This document shows, piece after piece, positions 47,303 through 60,500 of a stretch of 64,000 nt of DNA; position 1 is the stretch's first letter, and each line of letters begins with the position of its first letter. Position numbers and translations under genes: made by a program. The notes beneath the pieces are model-generated. The model did no database searches and was not told where the DNA came from. It worked only from the letters and a program-made list of their open reading frames with translations. The stretch lies in NCBI GenBank assembly GCA_905250025.1, contig CAJNOJ010000198.1, forward strand, positions 62,001-126,000, given 5' to 3'. Source of the stretch: Adineta ricciae (lineage: Eukaryota > Rotifera > Eurotatoria > Adinetida > Adinetidae).

Positions 47303-50300
47303 ATGAATGTACGGGAAAGAACGTGCGGATTATTCGATGAAATGATTCCCGATAAATTACTTGATTATCAATATGAATTAAAATCATTAGCAGATGATTT
47401 TCACCCAACAAAACAAAGGAATCTGTCCGATAACGACACCCATGTAAGCCCGGAGTTTTCTTTTCTACATGCATGATATTCTTTGCAAATGAAGCATCTA
47501 TCCAAGGAATGATGCATTCCATTCTTTCTAGTCGAAACGTTTTCTTTTTTTTGGGTGTGTGCGCTCGATGACAGTGTATTTTTTCCTTCGTCGTCTCGCG
47601 AATCAATCGATGGATTGTTTCGTTTCACCGGCCGTTTTGGTCCAACCTTGGAGTTGATATATACCATGCGCTTAGACGTAGAAAAACAATGTGGGTGGGT
47701 TAGAGCTGTTAGAAACGAGTGAAACAGCAAGATAGATCTTCTTGTTTCTTCTCTTTTTTTGTGTACAGAAACTGTCGTCATCAACTATGATTCTATCGAC
47801 ACTATTATTATTCTTAACAACCTTTTTTGCGCTGTTCCATGTAAATACACAGAAAAAGAGGGAAAAGAAAGAACGACGGATTCCGTACAGTCGCAAGTAC
47901 TAGAAGGCATACAAGCTGTTGTCGTGCTTGTGTGCAACTGTGTATGTGTATCACCAACTTGTACCAACCTGGGTAATACAATTTGAGTATTCTTCTTCTC
48001 AAAACGCATTTTCTTTGTCAGTACGGTTAAGCAAAAGTAAAGAAGGATCAAAAGATTAATATCTTCTTAATTTCTGCGCAACACAAGCACGAAGAATTCT
48101 CCGGTAAACGGTAAGTGGTATGAACAATAACAACAACAGAAAAAGACGTAACCTTGTCTCTTGACAGTATTGTTGATTAATGACCAAGAACAAATTAGCA
48201 TATTCTGTTATGATTTCGTTGTCAAGAAAAAGAAAACTAAAAAGCAAGATAATAAACTTGAATAGATTAATTAGGAGGAAAAAGAAATATATATATATAT
48301 ACATATATCGAACTCTTCGTCACTAGTTCTCCTTGATTGACATAGACTTTATCAAGCTGTTTTCACTTTACTCTCAATGATGAGAATACATTCAGGTCAA
48401 CTCGATTCATCTATTAGTTATCATGCCAATCTAATATTAACGAAGAATAAGTACGTTACACAGAACGAGAGGAACAAGCAAGAAATCTATCGGATCCTAT
48501 TCTTTTTCTCCATCATATCATGTTTGCTTGATAGAATCCTTTTAGAGTTTTTCTGTTTTGCTTATTTATATATGTATGCTTTTTCATGTAGAAGAAAGAG
48601 GAGAAGAGGAGATTCCTATGTATATTATTAATGTACATCTGGTCGTTACAGAACAAAAAGATGCATAACCGTTGTCAGGCAATAATGGGCAACTGGTCGA
48701 TGATAATCCTAAATGGATGCTTCTCTCTTTCTCGTCTGTCTTCATTCAATCATTAGAGCATTTACTCTGTAGAAAATAAAGCATAGATGAAAAGAAGCAT
48801 GCCAAAGAACAGAAGCAAACATGGGGATTGTGATTCTCTGTTGTCATTATATCTTGACTACTTTTCTACTATTTTCCATGATTGATACAGGAAGTCAGTA
48901 GAAACAATATTTTTCCCTTCGACGAAAATATTATCGAGGCTTGCTTGTACACTCGCATACACGTACACATGGAAAAATAAGAGAAAAAAAAGAAAAATTA
49001 GTTCGCCTTCGCCTACTTATCAACGAGTGCGAGAATAGGTCACACTATGGCCACACAGACAAGATATTCTCTGTGTTTTTTTTCCGATTGCGCTAGTCAT
49101 ATCTATAGAAAAGATCATCAACACTTACAACTCGAGAATGTTATTCTTTTCTTTTGACCAACTGTCTTTTATTACTGGTCAAATGGTTTCTCATTAAGAT
49201 ATTCTCTCATCACTGTCTTGTCTTGTTTCTATTATCTATCCTTCTTTCTATATTACATACCTTCTGTTGTGTCGGGTGTCTTAAGGCCAGATTGCTCCAA
49301 CTGCTCTAATAAAAACATACATTGTTTTCATTTGTCTGAAAGAAAATTCATGAATTCCCTGCGTTTTGCTATCCATCTTGTCTTTGATGAACTATAAGTT
49401 GAACAACAAATGTCAATCGAGTTATCGTTTGTTCCTTAGAGTTTCGATATTTCAGGCGATAATCCTTGACATACTCATGTAACATAGGTACCATTTCTTT
49501 TCTCTAGGTTCGCACACAAAGTAAGACAACATTAGACGGTCTTACAGCAGGTGATACACTCCATTCTGATCGTGGTGTATCATCATTGAAACAATCTCTA
49601 CGGGAAATAGATGATGTAATTAATACTGTCCGGGGTCAATTTGTTCTTGACAAAGAAGAGTAAATATTAATATTGGTTTTCTTTGATCTGACTTCTTCTT
49701 TTCCATTATGATTTAGTTCAACGCTACTTCGTTCTGATCAATTCGGTTCAAACACTAGTTTACACATAGAAGAAAATAGTCCTAATCATATCGCACAGTC
49801 ACCATCAATGGATTATCATCAATATCATTTGTCACGTATGCCACCCTCGTATCCATCCTACACATCAGCATCAGGTTTTAATCAAATCGATAATCATCGA
49901 GATCCACGTTATATGGATTCCTATGGACGTTCGATACCTAATCCATTACCAGCAATCTTTCGTACTGCAGCCATGACTTCAAATACACCAATGTCATCGA
50001 ATTCAAATCGAGGACAGCCATTCAATTATCGTCCACCACCGCCACCATCTTACAGTACATACGATACACCACGTAATTACAATATGAACACGATGTCAAG
50101 TGGCTATATTTCGGATACAAACGATGTTCAACGTTCGTCGATTTCTCTTCGTCCAATGGTCGGATCCGGATCAAATTCAAATATCCGCCGTGTTGGTACT
50201 ACACAACCACAACCACCACCACAATCATACTACACATCGTCACCAGCAACACAATATAGAACAAAGATTATTTCAAGTAATGATCAAAGCTATCACAGTG

Positions 50301-52511
50301 ATTCGGAATGTGTTGGTCCTGGTCCGCGTTACACGAAAATTAGTCGTCAAGCGATTCCCAATCGTCGGCCTAGTAATGTTGTTTTACCAATACGTTCAAT
50401 GACAAGCAAAGCTTACGATGAATATGTACCACCTGAACCGCCGAGGCCACAACAACCACCATTTGATCTCTATCGTTATCAACAAGAACAACAACAACGT
50501 CTTGAACGAGAACAACGTGAACGAGAGCGGCAAGAGCAATTACAACGACAACTATACGAACAACAACAAGCTGCTGCTGCTGCTGCTGCTCAACTCAGAG
50601 CGCAGGAACAACGACGAAAATCCGATAGTAACTATTTCTCTCAGTAACTATGCCTATCGTAAACATTTCATATCAATTTTTAGCGAGTATCGATCATGAA
50701 ATTGGTGCTGAATTGCTCAAATCACCTATTGCTAATAGTGAGTAGACTATTTCAAAAAACGAAAGCGAATCGAATACGTATTTTCCTGATTCGTATAGAG
50801 AAACGTTATGCTGACTCAAGTTTCTTCAGTACTCCATTCAATACTTATCCAACTATAGAAGAACAGAAGAAAATGGCACGCAAAATTGCTTCCATACTCG
50901 AGGGAGGCGATCCAACACAAAAAGGTGCCACTAAATTTGAAAAACAACGTCAACGAGCAGAAAAGTACACTATCGAAGGTGAAGCGACAACGCCAACAAT
51001 CAGTACAAGTAATTTTCGACCATTAAATCCAATCCAAACAAATCCTTCATCATTCTCCAATCATCAACCACCGAGTTATGATCCAACCAATGTGCCTGAC
51101 TGTATCAAAAATAGTCTAGATCAAGCTCAATATATGAATCCATTGAGATACGTANACTAAATTTGAAAAACAACGTCAACGAGCAGAAAAGTACACTATC
51201 GAAGGTGAAGCGACAACGCCAACAATCAGTACAAGTAATTTTCGACCATTAAATCCAATCCAATCTAATCATTCATCATTCTCCAATCATCAACCACCGA
51301 GTTATGATCCAACCAATGTGCCTGACTGTATCAAAAATAGTCTAGATCAAGCTCAATATATGAATCCATTGCGATACGTAGGTGCACCTGCTGATTTCAA
51401 ACAAAGACACATGCAGGTACACTAAATCGGATGAATTTTGTATCAGAATGACGTTGACTTTTCTCATTTCAAGGAACATGTGACACATACGAACGTTCCA
51501 CCACAAGCGGCAATGAGTATAGTTAATGATCTGATGAATAATCGTGGCAAAGGTGCTGCGTTGTTTCAAAAACGTAAAGCTCGCTCAGAAAAATGGGTAG
51601 TGGATGAAAATAATGTAAAAAAATCCGGCTATAAACCACAAACGCCATCCTATCTTAGCGTATGTATATGTTTCTATCGATGAGAATGACATTTCTGGTT
51701 TGTTTACTTAGGAAACAACTAAACCATGGGGGCAACATGCACCAGCGTCTTGGTCTGGTGACGAAGGAACATACTCTGGGCCAAGTTATACACCAACTCG
51801 GCCGAAGTTTAATCCTCCACCACCGGAAACATCTTCCGTATCTGAATCGATTCTATCACCTCCACCGACACAAAATGTTCCCCGGTTCGGCGATTTCAAT
51901 GCTAAACCCAAAGGTTTTGGTAGTTGGAATGCTGAAAGTATGTGTGTTATTTTCGACGCATTTGAATCTCGAACAATATCTTCGATAAGTAGATATAGCA
52001 CCACAAACACCACGTTCAGCTAGCGACTCACGAAAGCCAGCCAATCTAAACATGGAGCCAAGTATTCGCGAAGGTAAATGAAAATAATTCATATTTTGAA
52101 ATGTATCATCGACAAATGTTAGCAGGTATTGCCGAGTCGCATATGCGAACTGCCTCTCAACCATGGTCACCTTCAGCTAATTCACAATCGGTACTCTCTC
52201 CGACGCAACAACAAACGAACGACTTCTTTACTTTTCCATCATCGAATGCTCTTTCAAAATGGAAAAATCAAGAATATTCACCGTGGAATCAGTCGTACTC
52301 TCAAGAACAACAACAATCGCAAATCCCAATGACTCGCGATGGCGTTGATCAGTTGCGTCAACGACTAACTCAGCAAGCCCCATCGGCAGGAAATCAGTCT
52401 TATCAATCGCACTCTTCCTTCAATCCACGTAATGAACCTAGTGTTGCTTATCATCCGTATTCTTCATCATCGCAAGGATCAGGACAACAGTACCATTTTA
52501 CTGATCTCTAA
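47303..52511 (+). CDS. Pro/Gln-rich protein with synaptopodin-like motifs
   Basis: Nine exons (47303-47443, 49508-49659, 49717-50627, 50684-50737, 50799-51416, 51447-51659, 51712-51937, 51993-52073, 52126-52511) give about 851 aa once the artefactual duplication at 50930-51380 is discounted. The protein is mostly disordered, with Pro/Ser/Tyr-rich stretches, a Glu/Arg/Gln helical run and polyalanine (QQAAAAAAAQ). Two foldable segments share a pattern, GATKFEKQRQRAEKYTIEG and GKGAALFQKRKARSEKWVVD. It resembles the GxxLFxRRxxRxxxYxV motif of synaptopodin/myopodin, which are actin- and alpha-actinin-binding proteins. A role in the actin cytoskeleton or muscle is therefore plausible but unproven. 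The first intron spans about 2 kb, far longer than any other here. Confidence 0.72.
47444..49507 (+). other. exceptionally long intron
   Basis: This 2,064 bp intron runs from a GTAAGC donor to a TCTCTAG acceptor and keeps frame between exons 1 and 2. Typical introns in the window are 45-65 bp. Inside, only short overlapping frames occur on both strands, none with coding character. It holds an AT microsatellite and may carry enhancers or an alternative promoter. Confidence 0.6.
48287..48308. repeat. (AT)n microsatellite
   Basis: An alternating AT run of about 22 bp lies within the long first intron of the synaptopodin-like gene. Confidence 0.8.
50930..51154 (+). repeat. direct repeat copy 1 (probable assembly artefact)
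   Basis: This 225 bp segment recurs immediately after a single N at 51155. The copies differ at only a few positions, for example CCAAACAAATCCTTC against CCAATCTAATCATTC and GAGATAC against GCGATAC. With both copies plus the N the reading frame breaks; with one copy it continues. Confidence 0.9.
51156..51380 (+). repeat. direct repeat copy 2 (probable assembly artefact)
   Basis: Second 225 bp copy, separated from the first only by the N at 51155. It runs without a break into the rest of the exon (RYVGAPADFKQRHMQ), so this copy or a merger of both is the genuine allele. The few differences look like two haplotypes placed in tandem. Confidence 0.9.
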
Positions 52512-53123
52512 ATGTCTATTTTGTAGCAATATTTCGACCTAAATTCTGTCTATAGATCAATCTCGGTGAACTACACGTCACGCTTTTGTTCGCTCAATAC
52601 AAATGCGGCTATGATCATTATTATTAATACTATTATAATCATCTATATGAAATACTTCTTTCTCCTAACCTCATGTTAGTAGCCTAGTGTATAAAAAAAC
52701 TCTAAGCAACAAAAAAAAAAACAAGAGTTTACCTATACTTAAGCATTTTTCTCCTTGCTTCTTCTGCTTTTTTTTAAAAATTCAATTGTTTCTCTCATTC
52801 TTCTCTTTTTTCTATTCTATGGATAATATAGAGTTAATTTTCTTATTATTGTTGATTATAGTCGTATGAATGTTTGTGTACGTTCTTTCACACATGTCTT
52901 AATTCTTGTATGCAATTCATTCATACATTATTTATTGTCAACAAACGTTGAAAATAAATCACTGATTAAGCCAGAAGAAGAAAAAATACGATTGAACTTT
53001 TCTTTGTTGTTTATTCAATACAGATACTCGATTGTTTATTATTAGGATATTCTCTCGTCAAAAACGTCTGGCCATTATGCCTAAAATAAACTTTTTTTAC
53101 ACGCTTTAAGAAGAAAGAAAAAA
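52512..53123. other. convergent intergenic interval
   Basis: This 612 bp tail-to-tail interval lies between the synaptopodin-like gene and Pierce1. It is very AT-rich with several long T runs. AATAAA occurs at 52953-52958 and may end the plus-strand transcript. No coding exon is visible. Confidence 0.5.
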
Positions 53124-53681
53124 TTAGGGTTTATCTATATAACGTCCTTTGTCAACAGTGGTATTGAGACCTTGGTAACGATAAATACCACATTTGCCAA
53201 GATGCTGCAAGAAGAAAAACAATCATGAATGAGATGAACTGGAGTAAGATCATGGTCTCCTACCTCTGTGAATGCACTTGACTGCGTTCGATAAACAGTT
53301 GGCATTGTATGAATGTTAGGTTTTTCTGCACCGTAATCTTGAGCTGTCGTTCGATAGAGTGGATTTGGTTCTTTCTTACTATATCCTTGCCACCAATCTA
53401 ATAGATGAAATTTGTTATTAAATGAAACATCGTAATAATAACCTCATACCTGGATTGTCGAATTTACCAGGAATATTAAATGTTCGATAATGTTCACTTG
53501 TTTTCTCACCAGTTGTTGCGGCGTTTCTCTGTGCAACCGTATCTCTGGATTGTAAATAAGTTGAACTAATTTCTACAGGAACAGAGTCCGATTGATAGAT
53601 AACATCACCATTCTGATTCACTTCAGTATATCTTGCTGGAGGAACGTATGGCTTGTCGTCACTGTAATTTGCTTGGCTCAT
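53124..53681 (-). CDS. PIERCE1: Pierce1, microtubule inner protein of motile cilia
   Basis: Small protein inside the lumen of axonemal doublet microtubules, linked to docking of outer dynein arms. Three exons (53681-53450, 53397-53264, 53204-53124) give about 148 aa. The signature FNIPGKFDNP, then the exon-2 continuation WWQGYSKKEPNPLYRTTAQDYG, matches the family pattern (PGRFNNPGWFRGY, VYRTSNQAYG in human). It is followed by TVHEMP-like NIHTMPTVY and a FTEHLGKCGIYR segment equivalent to human FSQQLAAGGMFR. The N-terminus contains a PPARY segment. A frame that appears to continue past 53450 is intron sequence. It is divergent from the dynein heavy chain gene, with an X-box-like site upstream. 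Confidence 0.88.
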
Positions 53682-54502
53682 CGTTTTTTTTACGGATGTG
53701 TGTTGTATGATAATTCTACGAAAAGGAAATTGATGGATGTGTGAACTCTTGTTAGAATGTTTTAGTTTTAACAAGCAGCTTTTTTCTTACCATCAAAATC
53801 AAGGTTGTCACGCAACAGGCCTCTATGATTGAAAGAAGAATAATACAGAGGTCGTTAGATGATTAACAAGAAACGAGAGTTTCTGATTACTTTACGAATT
53901 TTGATAGGAGTATCAATTTGTGAGGAGCGAGATCGGACAATCTTTGGATATCTGGGATGTTCTTATTTCATGAAGCCGATATTTCAGTTCGGAGAACCTA
54001 TTTCTTACATGACTTGTATGCTAGAAGCAAGGTTTTGATACGAGGCTGTTGGAGTCATAAGAGATAAACATTTATTTATGGATGAGACATGAAGCTAACA
54101 GAAGATTTTGATAATCAAATCATTGAGAGTGTGAACAATTGAAGATAAGAGAAGTTTTATATTAAACATCTTTATACCTTCATGAAATCTCGTAAGTGTC
54201 TTGCTCTATCTTATTGATAACGAAAGTCATTTCAAGCAGTTCGAAGAAGTTCTCTGAAAACAGGGCTCATCATTTGATAGATTACATGATTCATTCAATA
54301 TTCGACTCTTGTGCATCATTATTCATTATCACCTTCATATAATTTTTTTCTTTCCTTCCGAAAAATCAATCAGCGACCTCTCAGGTTTACAATACAGAAC
54401 ATCGCTAAGCGACGTTGTTTTTCAATCAAGTGTAAATGGCAAAGCTTTCAACGTGCGCTTTTCTCAAACTTATTCGTTATATCTAACTAATCCGAGTACA
54501 AA
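53682..54502. other. divergent interval between two ciliary genes
   Basis: These 821 bp lie head to head between Pierce1 (-) and the axonemal dynein heavy chain (+). No credible coding exon is seen. The open frame from about 54309 runs into the dynein start but lacks conservation. Shared regulation of the two ciliary genes is plausible. Confidence 0.5.
53805..53817. promoter_or_regulatory. X-box-like RFX site upstream of Pierce1
   Basis: GTTGTCACGCAAC, an imperfect inverted repeat close to the RFX X-box, lies 124 bp before the Pierce1 start codon and about 690 bp before the dynein start. Each half deviates from the consensus by one base. Confidence 0.45.
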
Positions 54503-57500
54503 ATGTCCACAACAAAACGCAAAATGCTGGACACCTCCGTTATCCCTAAAAAACTCAACGAATTTCGTGAATCTAATCAAGGTGAATTCAAAACTTGTGA
54601 TGCCAAAGCATACGCTGAATACGTAGCACAAGATGTAAGTTTCCGTTTGAATGCTCATGCTAATTACGTGATACTCTTCATTGTAGGCGAACGGATCATT
54701 ACCATGTCTGGTTACCGACAAGCATTTATCTCGTGTTTTAGCACGTCAGGAACCTCGTATGGAATTGCCTATGCATCTTAGATCGTAAGTTGATGATCAT
54801 ATGAGATACAGAATTTTGAAATGGCACTGATTTTAGGTTAGAACGATGGCAACGCGAACAGTTAACATCAAGAAAGCTCGGTGGAAGAATAGAACAGGAA
54901 GAGAAACCAATGAAAGCATCGACATCATCAGAGCGTAATACAGTAGAGCCTATTGTTTGGTTGAAATTTGAAGCAGAACATAATACACGTGATGCTGCCT
55001 ATCAGTTAATCCGACTTCGTAGAAAACTTGGCCTTCCAATCCAAATACCTCTTCATGGTCCTGGAGGAAAACGAGCGCTCGAAGAATATCTTACTGATTC
55101 CAAAAATGAACAAGTAATCTCATCAGAACTATTGAATGAACAGAAGAAAATATCTTTAATCTCTTATCGTTTAGTCTCCACATACGGAAAGAAATGGAAT
55201 CTTTTATTATTGTTTATTAGCTGGTCGAGATAAACATTATGCACCTTATAATCCATATGAGTTAGAAATTCAATCAGACGAACTTGCAGTGATTTCTTTA
55301 CCTTTCTTTTGGACCGTATCTGCTTTTAACGTTACTTATGTAAGACATCACGAATAAATGAACTGAATTGTTTCCGATATATATATATATATAGGTGGAT
55401 CGAGTAGATTCTTCTCAGACGCAAACCACTCCAGCTCTGGTTTGGTTATGGGAACGATATCGATATAATTATTTAACTACTCAGTTATCATGTTTCTCAA
55501 ACTTTCGGTTTGTGGAGGTTTTAATCTTTGAAAGGACTTCATTTGGCTTGATTTCATTTCATTGAAGGAAATGGCGAACGTTTCATTGTTGGTGGTCGAA
55601 TGTTCAACTTGAAAAACGTCGGCGGACAATGTAATTCTCTAACCAAAACAGGCCGATCTTACTTATCCATATTTATTTAGTTCATTTCATAACCGGAAAC
55701 TTTTTTATGCAAACGAAATCTTTCAAGGTGTTCTCATTCATGTCAAAGCTATGTGCGAAGCTTACTATTACGGTGAAACAGATCGTATCAAGCCGTTGTG
55801 TTTACTCGATCGTTCTGCATATCAAGAAACACTAACCCTGCAAGAATTTAGTCGACGTCAATTTGCACAAATGAATGTGACAACAATAAAATTACACGAA
55901 CTGATCGATCAAATAGCTGTACTCGCAGCGAATGCTTGTCAAGTAAGTGTCTGAGATAATTTCTTCCTCGAACGAAAATGTGCTTCTATTGTCTAGAAAG
56001 CCGTCGAGTTGGAAGGAATACCTGTCGACGCTTTACTCGATCCAAGTCTCTATCGACACGCGGACGATGAAGACGAACTGAAACGAATCACACAATCATA
56101 TCTTGAAGCACAAGAAGCACGAGCAACGATTGTAAACGACGCAACTATCAAAATCAAACCCAACCCAAGTAAAAACCGAACAGAAAGACTTGTCAGCATT
56201 TGTTAAAGAGATTCTTTGATATCTTAGAATATGGTCCAAGTTTTGCTGAACGAAAACGTTGGCGTGATATATTAATTCGCTTATCGGAATTTCTACGCTT
56301 AGTTGATTATGTCGTTTTGGAATTTCTTCGTCGTCTGGTCAAATCATGTGTACGAGATTTGTTCATTCATTTACGTGAATCGTTTGCCGTGGAATTTAAA
56401 ATCGCTGACTCAACACAACAAAATGATGATGATACAGATGACCGATTTCACTTAATACGCGAAAAATCTGCGTCCTCTGCTCGAGGTCTTCGAGCTAAAC
56501 AAGCGCTTCGACCAGAATCACAAGCAACATCTCGTACCAATGTTGATTCAGAGGCGTAAGTAGAAATTTCGAAAGTAAACAAACTGATCTATCCGACATT
56601 CTCTCATTTTAATTCGTCAATTAGAGAAAGATATGAACGACGTGGCGTTTTAAAAAGTGAAAATCTTGATCAAGATGATTTATATGCAGTTGTAGAACCG
56701 GATGATATGCTTGATTTACCTCGCGTATGCATTTATTATTGTACAGTTGATCAAAGATTAGTTTCTTCTATATTTATAGATTCGTACTGGTACGAATAAA
56801 GTTCCTCCGCCAATGTTTGAAGTGAATCTCCTGTTAAAATTTTATCAAGTACCAAAACAACATACGCATGATCTGGAAGATGATTCGTCTTCTGGAAGTT
56901 TCTCGGAAAGTAGAGATCGAGTAACCTATGAAATCAGTCCCAATGAATACGAGTTCAAAAATACCATGCGAGACATCGTCAGCGGATTAGAAGTATTCGT
57001 TGGTAAAAAAAAACAACTCTGAATTTTCTTGCTCGAACAAAATTAATCTATGATTTGATTTGATTTGATTTAAGGTCAAATACCGAGCCTTCGTGATCAC
57101 CCAACCTTACATTTATTTTGTACATTTCCTAATTTTGAATCCACTAATTCTCAAGCTCGAATACCAATTCATGTTTCGAAAACTCGTTGGCCAGATGTTG
57201 ATTTCCTATTTGGTGATGATGTTGATCATCAAGAAATCATTGTTGATGCATTAAGTACGATCAATCAATCGTTAGTGAACGTTCAGAGTTTTATTCGAGT
57301 ATGCGATGAACAGATCTGAAGAGAATTCTGTTTCATATCCTCTTCTTCTCTTTTAGCGATATCAAAAATACTGCGATATGGTTCTAAGTTGTAAACAATT
57401 ACATATCGAAGAGAAACTAAAAAATCAAGAACTGAATACCGAAGATATACATTTCTTAATGACAAAACATACACAACAATTACAAAAAATGCAACAAATG

Positions 57501-60500
57501 ATTGTTGAGCAACGTGTTGGACTTATTCTACTCAAAGCCCAACATCTCCATGATGATTCGATCCCATATCCGAAACGGGTCATTGCTGCTATTGGAGAAT
57601 ATTTACCACCGGTTGCAGTTGAAAAGAATGAACGAATGCAACGAACGATTCGAGTATGTTGTTCGAAAATAATATCGTTCGTTTTGAATAAACTAAAACT
57701 CGTTTAGGATGTTTTGAAACAACTGGATCGCGATCCACGATCTGTCGAAGAATTTGTTCAACATTTAGCAACATTAAATAAAGTGAATAGTGACTTAGGA
57801 AATCTGGAAAATGAATTTCAAATAATCTCAAAAATGTTTCACATTATTAAAGATTTTGCAATCAAAATTGCACCTGAAGATTACTCATTATATCGTTCTT
57901 TAGCACCGATTTATCATCAATTAAAAGTAATTCTTTAATTTTGTTCAAAACCATTCGAAGAAAACTTCGTTCTAGTCGAGTTTACTTTATACGGAAGCTC
58001 AATGCGATGAAAACATTCAAAAATTTACTATTGAATTAGATGATATGATTAGTCGTTTGTATAATCAAACTGTTGAACTAAAAAATCGATCGAAAGATCC
58101 AACTTTGTTAACAAGCGATACCCGTCCTCAAACAGCGCTGGACATCATTTCAGTTCTACAAGATTCGCTAGCACGATTGAACGAAAAAGCAAAGAATTAT
58201 ACAACATATCAAGAACGTTTCAATCAGATTAGTAAACAATCAACTAAGAAACGTATTCTCGGGTAAATCCAAAACATCTTCTTTTGACAAAACTCATTAT
58301 TCAATTGCTTTAGTGATTACCAAATGACGACGAAATTTCGTTCCCAAACATCTGTTGTTAGTCTCCATAGTCTCTATAATGAATTGACTGATATCGAACA
58401 GGATATTAATCTCCGCAAGCTTTTATGGGAATCTCAACAAAATTGGACAAAACTTCATCGTGAATGGACGAACACAGTGCTCGATTCAATTGATATCGAT
58501 CTTTTACAGAAAGAAGTGAATAAATTTATTCAAAATATTTACATTTTGGAGAAAGCATTACCTCCGAATAATATCATTCCAACATTGAAAGAACACGTGA
58601 TGGAGTTCAAAGCAGCAATGCCTGTTATCTTAGCCTTGCGTAATCCAAACATGAGAAAACGACATTTTGATCGGTTGAGAGTACTAATCGGCAAAGATAT
58701 AATTGATGATGAATATCTAAAGTTAAATAAGTTACTTCGACCAGATATTTTACAATTAATAGATAAAATAACCGATGTTTCGTCATTGGCGTCCAATGAA
58801 GCTGCGTTAGAGACAATGTTGAATAAAATTATCGAAAGGTAAATGAAATTGGTTACAAACGGAAAGCGAAACTCTGTTTTGTTTAGATGGAGATCATTAG
58901 ATTTTCGTTTAATACCACATGCCGGTAAAGACACGTTTATTATCATTGGTTATGAAGATATTCTCCAACAGCTCGAAGAAAGTCAAGTATATTAATTCGT
59001 TTTTATTTTTCTCTCAAGATCAATTCGATATATCAATGTGATTTAGATAACAATGGCTACGATAAAATCATCAAGATATATCAGTCCTATTCGACAATTA
59101 GTTGATGAATGGGATAAACGTTTGACTTTATTAGCGAAAACCATCGATGAATGGATAACATGTCAACGACGTTGGCTTTATCTGGAACAGATTTTCTCGA
59201 CACCTGATATTCAGCTCACTCAGGAGACGAAAATTTTCACACAAGTTGATAAACAATGGAAAGAATTAATGAGAAGAACAGAACAACAACCGAATGCATT
59301 GAAGGCAGCAACACATCCAGGAACATTAGATTCATTGCAAACAAATAATGTTCTGATGGAGAAAATTCAACGAGCACTGGAGGTAGAGATCAAATCAGTT
59401 CCAGTGAAGCTTAAAATATGTTTTTTGTTTATTTAGGAATATCTAGAAACGAAACGATTGGCTTTTCCGCGTTTATTTTTTCTCAGTAATGACGATCTTT
59501 TAGATATTCTTTCGCATGCCAATGATGCTAATTGTGTTCAAGTATGTTCATTCGAGTGATAGAAGATGCTCTAAGAAAGGTTTAAATAACTTTTATTTAG
59601 CCACACCTTCGAAAATGTTTTTCGAATATATTCTACCTTCGTATTGTCAAATCACCCACAGAGATGGTCACTAGTATGCAATCTGTTGAAGGTAACAATC
59701 ACTTATGTTCTCATCATCTTTATAACGAGTTTGTTCACGTAGGTGAAGTCGTTAATTTTACGAAAACAATTCGACCAAGAGGTGTGGTCGAGCAATGGCT
59801 CACTGCAGTTGAACTAGCTATGTACGATTCGGTAAAACAACATCTTAAAGTGAGTAGTTTTTCTAGGGATCACTTGATTTCATTTATTTTGGCTTCCCTG
59901 GGATTTGTAGGCTGGCTTAGCAGATATAAAGAATGTAGATTTTATCGAATGGACACTGAAACATCCTGGTCAGATTGTTCTCACTATATCTCAAGTGATC
60001 TACACACTACAAGTGAATAAAACCTTTGATTCTTCATCAACAAACGCTGATCAAGCACTTCTTCAAATCCGCGATCAAATGATGATCACGATCAAAAACG
60101 TCTGCGCACTTGTTTTTGCTCAAATCGAACACACGAAATTGCTGACTGTGGAAGCTCTATTAACACTACAAGTACATTGGCGTGATATATTCGAAATGTT
60201 GATTAAACACCACGTAAGTTTAGAGGAAAATTCTGTTGATGACAAAATTTATGTTCAATATGATCTAAATTAGATTCGAGATAAGAATGATTTTGAATGG
60301 CAAAAACATCTTCGATATGAATGGAGCGATACAGAAACGAATTTTCACATTTTACAAGGCGATGCTTCATTTCCCTATGGATATGAGTATCTAGGATGTT
60401 CAAGTCGCTTGGTTGTTACACCATTAACTGATCGGTATGCATAGAGAAGATGAACTAGCTTTATTTGATGAGAAAGACATGTATTAATTCTCTTGCAGAT

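Noticed and set aside
47235-48304. Several overlapping minus- and plus-strand frames within the long intron
   Set aside because: They compete with each other, are rich in low-complexity residues and show no conserved domain.
54309-54626. Open frame that could extend the dynein N-terminus
   Set aside because: It is in another frame from the ATG at 54503 and starts with a hydrophobic stretch not found in dynein heavy chains.
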